From Brachyhypopomus gauderio (taxonomy: Eukaryota; Chordata; Actinopteri; Gymnotiformes; Hypopomidae): 64,000 nt of DNA. The notes beneath the pieces were generated by a model. The model did not search any database, was not told the DNA's origin, and was given only the letters and a program-made list of their open reading frames with translations. Location: contig NC_135222.1 in assembly GCF_052324685.1 (NCBI RefSeq), positions 9,963,373-10,027,372 of the forward strand, in the 5' to 3' direction. Shown here one piece after another: positions 28,331-41,519 of this stretch (the stretch's first letter is position 1; each line of letters begins with the position of its first letter). The position numbers and the translations under genes were made by a program.

Positions 28331-29796
28331 TCACCTTTGCGTGTGAAAGGTCTTGCGCTGGGTCTGGGGGCTCTGGGCACTGTCTGTCCGGCGGGGAACC
28401 TGGGGGCTGTGGGAACCCTTGTATTGGAACGTGGCCCGGAGTTTTTGTGTGACTTTGAGAGGCCTGAGGCCCAGGAGGCCACAGAAATAATTACACTGAT
28501 GTTGAGATTGGAAGCTTTCAAAAACCAAAGAATTAGGCTTGCAGGGGAAGCCCTGATACCTACAAAAATAAATAAATAATCATGATTACAGATTTGTAGA
28601 CTCTTTGCATGCATAGTATTGTGAATCCTAATTTTGATTATGAATAGTGGGACTCAGGCATTATAAAGCTTACTAAAGTATTGAAAAGTATTGTACAGTA
28701 TTGTAAAGTATTGTAAAGCATGCTCACCCTTCACATTTTACTGATACTCCAATGTTTGTCATTATAGTATCAATACCTTTAATGAAAAACATGAAAAAGT
28801 TATTTTATGAAAAGTGGATTTTATGAAAGAATAAAAACATCCTTTCATTTTACCCTCGAGCCTGGTGATCAGCAGGTTGCCATTGGAGTGCTGATAAATC
28901 CAGTGCTGGAAGCAGGAACATTTCTGTGCTACCTCTGACCTTTCCCTTATTACCAGTGACCCCACCTGATCCAGGCCACAGTAGCGAAGATAGACACCAT
29001 TAAGCTCCACCTCTGCTGTGGCATAAGGGACGCTGCTTGCTGGCCGGTAAATAAAATACAGAGGCAAAACCCTGACAAATTCACACAGACACAGACATGT
29101 AAAAACACATATTAAGGCTAATAGTTCCATATCTATTGTCATTGGTTATTGTCATCTTAAGAGTAGATGGATATGTTTTGTATCTGTGCTGAGAGTGAAC
29201 AGCTAGATCTTATATCAATTTTGCATGCTGTTTTGCTTCCTCTTATGTAGTCTGATTTATAGTTAGAATTTACAAATATAAATCTACTCACTCAAGTTCA
29301 GGGCCAAAATTCTCTATAAGTCTTGTCTGGGCAGAAAAGACCTTGCAGTACTCTCTTGAGAGGTTTTGAATCTTACAGGCCTGTAAAATTGAAAGGCAGA
29401 CACAATTATTTTATGTGGAACATTCCTATGGGAACATATGGGAACATATGTTGAACATTCATAACATGATCAACATCCATCAGATATAAGGGATCAGCTG
29501 ACATACTCATGCCCACCTCACCTGCTTTGTCATTTGGATATTTCTTTCTGCCAGACTGATGTCCTCTCGTCCTCTGTATGCTATAGGGCTCCGAACCTTT
29601 ATGAGACATGAACTTCCTGAATCGAACACTGGATCCAGCCCATAGATCACCTTAGACCGGCTGGTTTTGTGTTCACAACCCATCCCAAGCTGTGTCTCCT
29701 CTCTCAATATGCGGCCGAAGAACGTATTGCTCCAGTAACCTGTGTCGGGCAGACCTTTACCAAAGAGCAGAGCAGTCATCTCAACCTCCTCCCCCA
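28331..29796 (-). other. alpk3: ALPK3 alpha-kinase domain exons (9-13)
   Basis: Part of the ALPK3 gene. The lysine strand reads SCLIKV, matching the ATP-lysine strand of alpha-kinases. The HxCxxxC zinc motif (HQCNYFC) is kept. In contrast, the position of the Asp in the DLxG motif of active alpha-kinases reads TRLEG, with Arg in place of Asp, and the following TDxQ motif reads TNIG, with Asn in place of Asp. The fold is therefore kept while two acidic residues tied to catalysis in TRPM7-type kinases are gone. Confidence 0.8.
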
Positions 29797-32700
29797 CTGT
29801 GGAAGACAGGCACAGGGGTGGGGCAGAGACAGGTAGGAGAGTATTGCGTGATGAGCACTGACTCAGAAAAGAAGGAAAAACGCTTAAGGTGCTTTGATTC
29901 TTTGATCCTTGTACCTTCAGCAGAAGTTTTTCGCAGGACCAGACTAGAAATACCTGAGGATGAAACAGAAAAGGAAGAATAAGAAAAGCTATCCAAATCT
30001 GAAGTGTGAAAGACAAAAAACTATTAAGTTCAGTGAATTACTCTCAGTGGCGAGAAGGTAATCTGTGAAATCTGTGCCATATTCATTAGTGATGGTACAC
30101 CTATAAAGCCCACAGTCTCTTTCAGACATCTGCACAACAGCCAAGGACACCTGACTCTCATCACCTGCACTAAAACAGAAAATATAGGCCAAGTTACAAA
30201 ACAATAATAACCCCACAATACTAGTACTAGTACTCCTGCACTATATTAGCTCCTTCCTGTAACAATATCTGCCTGGGAATTATTACACTGCACACCATAT
30301 CACAGATATTTCACGTTATGTGTTTTAATATTCTCATACCACAAGAGGTCGCTCAAACACCATGTTTATGTCATGGCATACCTTCTCTTCATTTCTGCAA
30401 TTTCCACATCATCCTTATACCATGTGAGAGTGGAATCACTCAGCACATTGAAAAACTGGCACCAGAGTTTCATGTTTCTAGAGGCATCGCACGTCTCTTG
30501 TCGGATCTTACTGATTACCTGTGGAGCTGCAGGAAAGTGAGAGACACGTTGCAATTCATGCAAGAGGCCGGTCTAGACGTGACGCACACTTACAGTCACA
30601 CAAGCAGAACCAATGAACCACAGGCCCGCAAATGTCCATCCTGAACGGCTGTGCTAAAAATACTTACTGTTTGACTTTGCGTGACTTTACCTTTCAGCTG
30701 GTTTTGTTTGTCTGTTGCTGCTGATTCAGCCCAGTCACTTGCATTTAGGTTCTCAGGCCTCTGCTCTGAGCCTTTTACAGGTTCCTGATCCTGATGGATA
30801 AGCTCAGAGGAAATCCTCTCTGTTGGTGATTGGGCTTGCAGAGTGCTAAGGCCCTGCTGTGGAGAAAGCGTGCCCCTTTGCGGTGCCTCCTTCTTTACCT
30901 CTGTATCTCCTGCCACTTGCTCATTGCTTTCTCCTCCTTTAGCCTGAGTGGAGGTGTTCTTCTGAGGGGCGGCCACGGTTTCCTCCGTCCCCACGTGTTC
31001 TCCTGACTTTGGTGCTGTGTCACTCTCGTCTTCCAGTTCCAGGGCAGCTTCCTTTAGGTAGTGAGTTAAACAGGCAGCGTCTGGTGCAGGTGGAGTCACA
31101 TGGTTTGATTCCTGTGAACTGGCGGGACATTCACTGCCCAAATTCAGTCGAGTAAAATTTTGCATCACTAATGATGTGATATTTGTGGTTTCAGCTGTGC
31201 CTGTTAGTTTTGTCGTTGTGCTGCCGTCAGCAAAGCTTGGTGTATTGTTATCTGTTACTGGCCCAGAACCAGCTGTGTCGGCACTTTGAGAACTTGGTGC
31301 GGTAAAAGAGTCTTTCGTTCTTTTTTCGTCCCCTTCATAGGCTCCATTAGCTTCAGAGAGGTTTAAGTTCAATGGTGCACTGACCATGACTGGCAGGGTT
31401 TTTGCAGTCAGAGGAGCGCTATCTGTGATCACTGTATCTGTCTGTTTACCAATTTCTCCTGTTTGATTGAATATACTGTTGGTTTCTTCGTTGGTAGTGA
31501 AGGAGCCATTTGCAACACTAGATTCAGCACTTTTATTTCTATTTTTAAAGTCAGGACTTGTATGTGTTGTTGCATCTGCACTATCATTCTCCTGAGCACT
31601 GTCCATATCGGTCACATAAATCATAGGGATGAGTGTTTCTAAGCATGCGGAGAGGAGTTTGGAGGAAGCCAAGGCTCCTGGTTTGGGGGGTTTGCCAGCA
31701 GGTGCTGGGGACACGGGAGGGAAACAAGCTTCGTTGCCAGTTTTTTCAAAGTCATTTTCCACTAACAACTTCTCCTCATATTCCCAAGAGCGGTTGCCAG
31801 GTGCTGCTCTTTCGTTCTTGTCTACTGCAGGAATGGGGGGCGCTGATGTTTTCTTGCACTCTTGGATGTCCGTAGGCTGTTCCGACTGACTGGAGTGCGG
31901 AGATGATTCTGGGGTTTGTAACTGCAGAGTTCCTGGGTTTAACACATTTGAGGTATTATGCAGTTGTGACTCTGCAACAGTGACCTGACAGGCATCAAAA
32001 ACATTTGGTACCAGGTGTTCTTTGATTTTAAATGTATCTTCTGTTTCCTTTCTTGTATTAACAATTATAGCTTCATTATTGGCAATTTGAGTCACACAGA
32101 CATCAGCCTCATGCTGCTGAGACTTTGTTAACGCGTCTGCCGCTGGCAATGTGGATTTGTTTAGGATTTGTTTGTTTCGTTCTTCAGTCTTTCGGCTTCC
32201 AAGTTTCTGATCCTTCTTTTTTGCGTCAGGTTCAGAAGTATCCATAACTGATATAGCTTGGCCTTGCTGTGTGTGTGAACTCTGTCCTGGGGGGATTTTA
32301 TCAACCTGCATGGAGAGTTCCTGGACTTTCTGACGATGGTCTGTGCCTGGGTGTGTGCTGCCCTTCTCAGATCCGATAGGCAGCTGCACCACGTTCTGCC
32401 TGTGTTTATTGTTTTTGATGTGCTTATAGGCGGAAGGTTTCCCAGTATTATCGTCTGTGACCTCATTAGATAGCTGAGGTTTCAACTCTCTGCTGGTCTC
32501 CCTGTGGTAGGGTGGGGAGTTGTCACAAGGAGCTGTTTCCATGTGAACAGGCATGTGATCTGTTGCAGCCTGAAAACATTATGACACCAAAAATGTGTCA
32601 ACAATCATTCTTTGAACACAGTTCAACACTCTGTGAGTGGGTTTTTTACACTACTCTGAGTCTGGTGATTTTGTACTCTACTCTGTAGAGTTGATTTATA

Positions 32701-35700
32701 ACACTAAACTAACACCCCTGATCCAGTTAATCAAGGCTTGAAATAGCTCTAACCATAACCCTAGCACATTTTATTTGGGGCTGTCACTAACACTGCACAT
32801 GCAGTGTTAGGAAATTGGTCTTTGGATGTATACTTAGTTCACAGTTCAGATCATATTCATCTAAAACTTGGTAAGAAGGCTCAACAAGTGATTTTCTAAA
32901 ATGTTGAGCATATGGATACATACCTAAGAATACTGGGACTTACTCTGTATCTTTCATGGTCACTTCACATCTCAGGACCAAGATTGCCCACCCTTAGCAC
33001 TATCCCTCTCTATCGCTATAGTTACACATTTAAAATCAAATATTGCAAAATGTGTGACATCACAGATTAAATTTAACTTTGTTAGCTTGGAAAGCCACCT
33101 GCTTGTGTATTACTTTCCATGTCTGCACTTAATAATTTTTCCTCTTGGGAAAACTCATAACATGGCCATACAGAGCGAATATTTAAAGGCTTAAGGAATT
33201 CAGATGGGACTGCAGCTTTGGTGAAGACATTTCTTAAACATCAGCACAACTTTAGCATGCTGTCACATATAACAACAGTTATAATGATTCTCTGGTTCTT
33301 CACAATGTTGAGGGCAGAGTGACGCCATTCTCAAGGACACTGTATGTGTTATGGCTATATTCACTGTTTATTTCTGATAAAAATATATCACATCCAATAA
33401 CAGGCTTATGACTATTAATACCTAGAAAATGGAATTTTACTGACACCAGGAATGCCAGACTGGTATAAGCTCACAGCAAGGCCGAATGGAAATACTCACC
33501 GTGCTTGTGGTGTATGGTATAGACACATTCCTCCCACTTGTGTCCTTGACAAGGGTAATCCTACCTTCAGTCTGAGGCTGTATCATCACATTCTCAAATA
33601 ATGCCTGTTCCTTAGTAAGCCCAGAGTTCAGTCCCCCTGGTGCTTCTATATACTCCCTGCTAACAACGGGTGTTCTGCTGCTGGCCTGCCTTGTGTCACC
33701 TCTTGCAGGTTCACTTGATAGTGGATCACCTGGTCTAGAAGGTCCCGTTCCTTCTATATCTATCTGATCTTTGTTTGTCAGAGGCTGGTTTACTGTCCTG
33801 CTTTGTGGTGTAACATCAGGTAGGTGTGAAGGAGCATGAGAAGGTACAGCAGAAACTGTATTCTCCTTCTTTACCCTGGTAGGTTTTTTAAGCCATATAG
33901 GCCTTGTGGTTGTTTCGGTTTTTGTTACTGTGGAAATCTTCACCATAGGTTGTTTCTGAGGTGCAGGAGGCTTTGTTGTAGACTTGCTTCTGTTTGGTGG
34001 GCCCATTTCTGTCCTCTTCTCTGAAAATCCATATTTTCTTAGTTCTGGTTTGACTTCTTTTATTGTACCCCTCAGCTCTGATATAGCTTTAGCCTGATTG
34101 ACTTTGCTATCAATCTCCATTTGCTCTTCAGAAGGTAACAGTGACATAGTTGCCTTTGGAAGATTTCTGTCTTTTCCTCTTTGAGTCTCTTTCTTTCTTC
34201 CAAGCTCTCTTTCAACCTGTTTGTCTTCGCTGCCCCTCTCTCCTCCCTCTGCTGAGATCTTGATCTTCTTGTTGTTGACAAAAAGCTCCTTGTCTGGCAT
34301 TCTGTTAGAAGTTAATTTTGCCACATTTATCATATTATGATCTACAATTGCTTGCCCATTGTTGCATTTTACACCTTTTGAGAATGTTTCATCATGGGTG
34401 ACTGCACTAACAGAAGTTGTTGAAGGTTGCGGAGGTGTGTGGAGCTCGTTTGTAGTTTCTTTTGTTTCCATATGATCTCGCAGCTCTTCTGGCTGTGGTG
34501 GGAAGGCAGGATGGGGGGCGTTGGCATCTGTGGGTGACCTGCGCTTCCTCACCACTCTCTCAGGGCTACTAGCCTTCACAGTCTCCATGACCTCTGGAAC
34601 GTTTTCTTTGTCAGGACGTCTGGTGCCCTCTTGCCCGCGTTGAAGACTCTTTGCTTTCTGCTTGAGTTTTGCAAAATAGTTCTGGTGAATCATGTACTCA
34701 TTCATGGTGCCAACCTCCAGTACTCCTGAACAAGACACAATTCCTTGACTGTTTCGTGCTGACACCTGATAGATAGCAGCATCCTCCAACGAACAGCTAA
34801 GGCAAGAAGACCATCACTGATCACTAATATAGACCATTACATTTATGCTTAAGAATCAAAACATAAAACAGAATGTAAGAATAGAACGTACTTGTATATG
34901 CGAAGTGAATGGGTCTTGTCTTCATTAATTATTTCATATTTAGGGAGGCTGCAATATTTGTCTAGTTGCACATCATCTTTGTACCATGTTACCTCAGGAG
35001 CAGGATACCCTACACAAGAGCAGGTGAACACAAAAAAACTTATGAAGGTAGGAACTGAACACAACATAAACTTTCAGTCACACATTAACATCCATAGATT
35101 TTGTTGATGTTAGTACCTGAGATCACACAGCTGAACTTGACATTGGTGGTTTCAGACACAGCTCTGGATTTTAAGGTGGTCTCAAACATTGGTTGTGTCA
35201 GCTCTGTTAACTGGGCCAAAACACTGTAAAGAGTGTTCCTGAAGATACAAATACAGATATGTAATAGTTATTTGTATAGCTACATTTACTACTGTGGTAT
35301 CACACATACATCCATAGCCACATACACATATGCACATTCAAACACACACGCAACCCTAAGTTGATGCTTCATTTATGCTAACACAGGTTTAACAGGAATA
35401 GATGGGAGTAGGTTAGGAATATGGGATGTAAACATTATACTTTTTTCAATGCAACAAATATAATCAAAACATTTGCATTGTGGACAAATGCAATACAGCA
35501 CTCCATGTCAGAAATATTAACTGCAGTGAAATCTTTAACGTTACATAAATTATTATGTGCCTCTCAGCATGTGAGCTGAACAAATATACACCTGGAACGG
35601 AACATGGAACAGAATTATTTAGTGCTATTTTGCACTTGAAACAGCACTATATAAAGCAGTTTGAAGTGTCTGTATGTGAAAACTAATTGATGAAGACCTT

Positions 35701-36403
35701 CAGGACTATGTCTGCCTGCCACACAAGTTCAGAACAGCAATGGTTCAAAACCTCAATCTTTCATGAATCCCAAACTTATCTCATCCCCTAACATTCTTTT
35801 GTCTTTGATGAAGGGATGTCATGAAGGGAATTCATGAACCAATTCTGCCGTGAGTAGTGATGTCAGAAATGGCACTGCCCATCTCTGATGGGATCTGGCC
35901 TGGTTATGTCTGATGTGACAATGCTTGTAGAGTTGGTAGGAGATTAGAGTGGAAGTGGAGTAGTAGTAGAAGTAGCATTGTTTGATTAGTCACATGATCT
36001 CTATATAGGCCTGGAAATAAAAGCATTGTTCATCATTTTTATGGCATAATTACAGGGTTACATAATTGTCAACAACAAAGGCATATCATGTTTTGGGGTA
36101 CAAAATATATATTTTTAAAAAGCTAACAGAAAAAACAATAAATGTTTAATTTCAAGTAAACCATGACAATGAATACATAAACAAACTAGTGGAATGTAAT
36201 TAGCATATTCAGGCATGAAAATATATATTTAACATCTCTGTATTCAGATCACATAGTTTGCCAGAGCAGGTCTACCTGCTCTCTGGTCGGACAGTGTCCC
36301 TGAGGCTGTCGTTCCCTTCACCTGGGGACCTATCAGAGGTCCTATGGTTGTCAGATCTTCCATCTTCTGAGAAGGAGCGACTCAGCAGCCTTCGGGAGTT
36401 CAT
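28331..36403 (-). CDS. alpk3: ALPK3, alpha-kinase 3 (complete, 13 exons)
   Basis: Striated-muscle protein with two Ig domains and a C-terminal alpha-kinase fold; human mutations cause cardiomyopathy. Exons: 36403-36276, 35238-35117, 35009-34892, 34796-33500, 32569-30691, 30526-30382, 30169-30042, 29953-29915, 29796-29522, 29380-29292, 29071-28854, 28776-28728, 28559-28331. All phases agree; about 1571 aa, a little shorter than human. It starts MNSRRLLSRSFSEDG. Ig1 is about residues 62-155 (FSCVISGYPAPEVTWYKDD, LEDAAIYQVSARN), Ig2 about 1182-1272 (KLWCQFFNVLSDSTLTWYKD, ERDCGLYRCTI). Exons 4 and 5 are two large, low-homology, probably disordered blocks. The kinase fold is about 1286-1530, with the zinc-binding QHQCNYFCGLLGL. 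The exon 5 donor was set at 30691 because it restores the conserved LKAPQVI junction; the further frame to 30668 is less likely. Confidence 0.97.
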
Positions 36404-37962
36404 CTTTAAACGCAACAGCTGAAACAAAAGTGCTTCACACCAGTCCCACTGCTCAGATGCTTCCTTAGTCTTCCATCACTTCACCCGACAGCAGAATCCC
36501 AGTGATCCCAGCATGTTTGGGTCTGGGTGTTAGCGCTACTGCAGGGCTAGTGTGTCTAATGGAACTCTGGCTTCCCCCTCTGTGCTGGGTGAGCGTTCAG
36601 GCCAGTGTGGCAGGGCAAAATACTCTGCTGTTTCCAATCAGCCTGCAGCGTGTGGTTCATACAGACTAATAATAGCACAGCCACAAATAAGCTCATGGGC
36701 ACATCGCATTTCCCATAACGGTTTTAGAAACTGCACACCGTTTTTATGGGCTGAATCCTTCTCATCTAAAGTTTATCTGCATTATTTTCTTAAGCAATTA
36801 AAAGCAGAAAGCAGGACTGCCTTTTGGTGAACTGCTAACACTACATTAGTTACGTCTAGATATAAAGAGTCTGACAGTTTTATCAGGTTTTTAAATCCTT
36901 AGTTCAGACTAATTGCACTTTGTCCAACACATTAAATGCTTAATATGGAAACCTCCCTCATATGACCACAAGTGTCAGGGTGAAGGCACTCCTGTAAATT
37001 AAGGCACCTGACCACATGATGTTTTTTCAAGTGTTTGGCTGCATGAACCACAAGAGTAATGAGACAACACTGAAATGATTTTAATAGACATAGCATTACT
37101 GATTGTATAAAGATTGCACTACTGCACATAGACCAAGTACTGTATAAAGCACTGTGCCACCAACATGCACTATGACCTAATGTGACACAGAATGACATGA
37201 CACTGACAATCTTTGATCTTCTACAGTAATGAAAAAAGAAAAAAAAGTGCTTAGAATAACAATACTGCAATCTGTTCAGTTAAACTGTAAACATGTTTCA
37301 TTTATGAATGTTCATTCACAAAATGTTGTGTTTTATCTGCTTTTAAACTATTTTTTTTAACTATTTCTATTGCTTAATCACTTTTAGATAAAACAGGAGT
37401 GTAGGCTATGCTGACACATAGTAACATCATGCATTTGTTTGTCAGAGTTGTCAGAGTAAACCTTTGCCTAAATGACCTAAAACTGTGATCTAAATGCAAG
37501 ACATATTCTAATAACTAATAATCTAGCCCTTGAATTCTGTTACATAATTTATAGTCTTATTAAGTCTTTTTAAGATGTAATTGTCTATCATCTAGTTGGA
37601 TGTTTTATTAAAAACACGGCAAGGAGAATGATATTATGCTGATTAATATCTGTGGTAGCATAATATTAGGAAAATGGCAGTGGTCATAAAACAGAGGATG
37701 GTGGCACACCACCCTTTTATATGCTTTCAGCATTAATCGTGTAGATTACTGGTCTGAATATAAGAGTTTTGTATGGAAATCTCATTTGAGGAAGTGGACT
37801 CACATGCAGGGACCAAATTGAACAATGTTGTACATTTTCAACAGCAGGTGGTGCTCATTGCTGGTGGGCATATTTGTAAAACTAGGCTTCACTTCCGGTC
37901 TGGAAATATCAGTATCCCTCATTCAACTACAGCACCATATGTGAAAGATTAAGAGTCCAGTT
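36404..37962. other. ALPK3 5' flank, no further gene
   Basis: The 5' UTR of ALPK3 starts upstream of 36403. AT-rich DNA follows with no exon recognised. No TATA box was identified with confidence. Confidence 0.5.
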
Positions 37963-38093
37963 TGTCAGGCGTAACCAATTTGTTCCAGTCACCCTTCAAC
38001 CCAAGGAATTCCCTCATACATAAACACATCTCATTTGTAAATAGTGCTTACCCTTTTCACACTACTAGATATTGAAAACGTGGCCAGGTCTTC
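37963..38093 (-). repeat. 131-bp repeat, copy 1 (BEL/Pao fragment)
   Basis: Almost identical to 40785-40915 (starts TGTCAGGCGTAACCAATTTG; only a few differences, such as CCAAGGAATT against CCAAGCAATT). On the minus strand both copies share a frame containing LGLKGDWNKLVTPD, so it is probably a detached piece of the BEL/Pao relic. Confidence 0.75.
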
Positions 38094-39226
38094 CAGACTG
38101 TAGTCAAAATGTAGCTAAAAAGTAAAAAGTATAAAAAGTAAGATATATTATGCAAGATATATTATTTTCATTTTTATTATTTGCTGTTCCCAGAGCCAGA
38201 TTGCACTACAGGTCTTTTTTATTATCAGACTGGCTTCTATATTTAGGGCAGTATCATACCTGCATGACCTGCTTCTGGGACACAAGAACAGTCCCAGTCC
38301 CATCACTTCATTTAATGTTAGGGTCAATAATGTCAACCACTACAATAAAAAATTGAGCAGAATGAAGACAGACACCATGCATACACTGTGAAGCATACAA
38401 GCAATTACATCACCTTGGTAAGACTTTATTTGGATGGGCCATTTTTGTTAAGAGTTCTGATAAGTGTGACTGTCAAGCTTATGACAACACCCATGCCCAA
38501 TCCTGAACCTGGGCTCTCCAGGTGTGAAAACGTGTTTCAACCACCAAACCTCTCACACCCTGCTTGTCAATCAGTCAAAGATCTACCGACCACAATTCAT
38601 AACCACTTATCTGTTCATTAAAATTTAAATCCATTAATTAAAAACATTATCTGGTTTTGGCTAAAGTAGCTAAAATTTCAGTACTAAAGATATTTGAGGT
38701 CATTTATTTACTGTCAGTAGGATCTATTTTTAGAATGACCTACAGTATATCTGTTGAACTAATATAATAAATGTATTTTAAAGTTGATTTTAAAAATCAA
38801 TAAATCCAAAAAAGGTATTATTATTACTTTTGAATTCAAACTTCATTAGAATAATGACCCTTTGCCAGAAGGTCCACATATGAATATATAATAAGTACAG
38901 TGCAGTAAAAAAATTAAAGGGCTTTTTCATTCTATATCATAACAAAGAACAAAATTTTGCACTCAAATCACATTATTTTGTAATAAACACATATAAAGTT
39001 ATGAAGAGCATGGAACATACTAGTCCTGTTCTCTGGGTATTGCAATTTCCTGGGCAAGGATGACCGCATATCATGCCAAAGAGTCACTCTAATTCAGCAC
39101 AGAGCTGTCTCATGTTTGCCTCTGAGTGTTCTGATGAAATACGCCTGCCTGGGCAATGACCTCATACCCCTTATAAGCTCGGGGTAGAACAGAAGACGGG
39201 AGGATTAGACGAGGGCATTTAGACAT

Positions 39227-39229
<3 letters not shown>

Positions 39230-39292
<63 letters not shown>
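39230..39292. repeat. (CA)n microsatellite
   Basis: About 31 uninterrupted CA units. Confidence 0.98.
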
Positions 39293-39294
<2 letters not shown>

Positions 39295-39844
39295 CCCTTA
39301 AAGTGGGTTCATGTAACAAAACTGCAATGTGCAACTTAAGATCAAAGAATTCTGATCAACTTAAGATAGATCAAAGAACTTTGATAGCCAGAAAGTATTT
39401 TGACACCTTTTCACGTGCATATGTTCTGTATGTATGGAAAGGCTGGTACATTTAATAAACAATTAAAACAATACAAATCCAGTTTTGCCTGAATTACAAA
39501 ATGACTGGACATGTCACATTTTTGGATAAACAGTAGCTAGATGTTAAATGAGCTGCAGTATTAAAGTTCTGTTTGGCTATTTAGGCAGTGGCTTGTGTTT
39601 ATCTGCCTGTTTATCTATCTGCCTTGTGTTTGTCCACATATAAAAAATTCAGAAACAATGAGAACTGAAAAAAGGGCTTTAGTTGGCTACTCAGAAAGGT
39701 ATCCTTAGTTGTTTGGACTAGGTTAGAGCATAAACTGCCAGAAACAAGGGTCAGTGCTAAAAATGCAACAAAATGCAAGACAGTTTTATTGCAAATATAA
39801 AATATTTTTTTATGTGTAAATTAAATTAAGTTAAATGGAAATTA

Positions 39845-39995
39845 AATGGAGGATGGGTTCCCTATTGAGTTTTGGTCCTCCCAAGATTTCTTCCTAATCC
39901 CCACTGGCTTGCTCATTAGACATCTGGACTTGTGTGTTGGTAAAACTGCTTTGTGACAAAATGTGTTGTAAAAAGCACTATATAAATAATTATGA
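39845..39995 (+). repeat. Dispersed repeat tail, copy 1
   Basis: Shares GAGGATGGGTTCCC, TTGGTCCTCCCAAG and the ending CTTTGTGACAAAATGTGTTG with 62220-62440. This is the usual 3' tail of a common fish retroposon; the body is missing. Confidence 0.7.
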
Positions 39996-40784
39996 CTTTA
40001 CACACACATGCCCACACAGAAGGCTGAATAATTCCCATACGTTTGTTTCTATAAGGTCTCTGGTGGAAAACCACTAGGGTTAGGGTCTGTAATGTAGTGA
40101 GAGAAGTCATTATTTAGGTAGGGACTGATGAATTTATTTAATCTTTATTTGAGGGAACCCTCTTAGTTCCGGCCAAGTGAGGGAACTACTGTCGTTCTCT
40201 GAGCACTCTTGTGTTTTCTTCTGGTTAATGGATAATAGGTTTCTGTGAAAGCCAACTAGTTGACCCTTATGGAAATGTTCAAAACTACAGTTCAGTACAG
40301 ACCCAACTGCAAAATAAAAGATATTAATAACCTGCCTGGTGTAGGCCTCAAGTCATGGAAGTGGATGCCTTCTGCACATTATGTAACCCAATTTGGTATA
40401 GAGACAGTGAAGCACTTGAGAGATATGCAGAAGGGGGAAGGATTGTCATTCCTTGTAGCCAGACACTCACATACCCAACTTATCCACAATAGGTTCTGTT
40501 GGGCTTGCTTCTACCTAAACCTGGCAAAAATCAGATCTTTGCAAGATTCCAAAGGGGAAGAATCAGAATTGTCTTTGACCGAAGAACGTGATTAGGTGTT
40601 AGTGGCTCTAGGTCAAATGCATCATCAAACACAGTGATGATGAGTCCACTGTTAAGAATTGACTGATCTTCATACAGAACAGTGTGGAAGCAATCTTCAT
40701 CAAGTTGATTAACACCTGATGTCATAAATATAAAGTAGAAAAGGCAATGGAGATAAATGGGCAAAATGACGAGATATGTGACTA

Positions 40785-40915
40785 TGTCAGGCGTAACCAA
40801 TTTGTTCCAGTCACCCTTCAACCCAAGCAATTCCCTCATACATAAACACATCTCATTTGTAAATAGTGCTTACCCTTTTCACACTACTAGATATTGAAAA
40901 CTTGGCCAGGTCTTC
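40785..40915 (-). repeat. 131-bp repeat, copy 2
   Basis: Second copy of the sequence at 37963-38093, 2.8 kb away in the same orientation; here it sits beside the BEL/Pao integrase piece. Confidence 0.8.
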
Positions 40916-41091
40916 TGAGAATTTTAGTTTCTGACAAAAGACTGTTCAGCATCATCTATACTGTCACATTGTCTAGTGATGTGGCATGTGGTATGTGTTG
41001 TGGCAAACGTAAATAAATGAAAAGCCCTGTACCCATCACAACCACTTCAGCCAGTACATTCCAAATTTCACTTCCACTTCAACCCTCATAC

Positions 41092-41519
41092 TGTCACGCC
41101 TCACAACCCAGGAGACTACAACACCCAGCATGCCCAGCCATCCAGACACCGCTCTCACTCCCCAGAGTACCAGTCGACCTGCAGCTCATTAGATAGCTAT
41201 TTAGGGATTTTGTTGCATTTCGTCTACGTTGCGGAGCATTGCCTAAGCTTTTCGTGATGAACCATACTGAGCATTATATTCCCCGTTTATGTCTTTCTGG
41301 TTTGACTTTGCTAGTTTATCATCTCTTCTCTTTGGATTTCCCTTTAGGTACTTACGTGTAGATCTGCTCGGGATTAGAGAGCAAGGTGCCTGTTATGAGT
41401 AAGATTTGCAGACCCTCTACACACCATTCCGGTATCGTCAGTCCTTACTGAGTTGTATAATAAAAACTTATACTGCCATCTGCACTTGTCCACCTTTGTG
41501 TCATGTACCCCGTGTCACA
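41092..41519 (+). mobile_element. Solo LTR, about 428 bp
   Basis: Starts TGTCACGCCTCAC and ends CGTGTCACA, giving inverted LTR ends. AATAAA at about 41459 fits the LTR polyadenylation signal. Flanks CATAC and CATAT are a possible 5-bp duplication with one change. No internal region. Confidence 0.65.

Larger units (their letters stand above)
38094..40200. other. Repeat-rich interval without genes
   Basis: Holds a CA tract at 39230-39292 and a dispersed-repeat tail at 39845-39995. No exon recognised. Confidence 0.5.

Noticed and set aside
28213..28614. 133-aa minus frame over the last ALPK3 exon
   Set aside because: Wrong phase; the frame with QHQCNYFCGLLGL is the real one.
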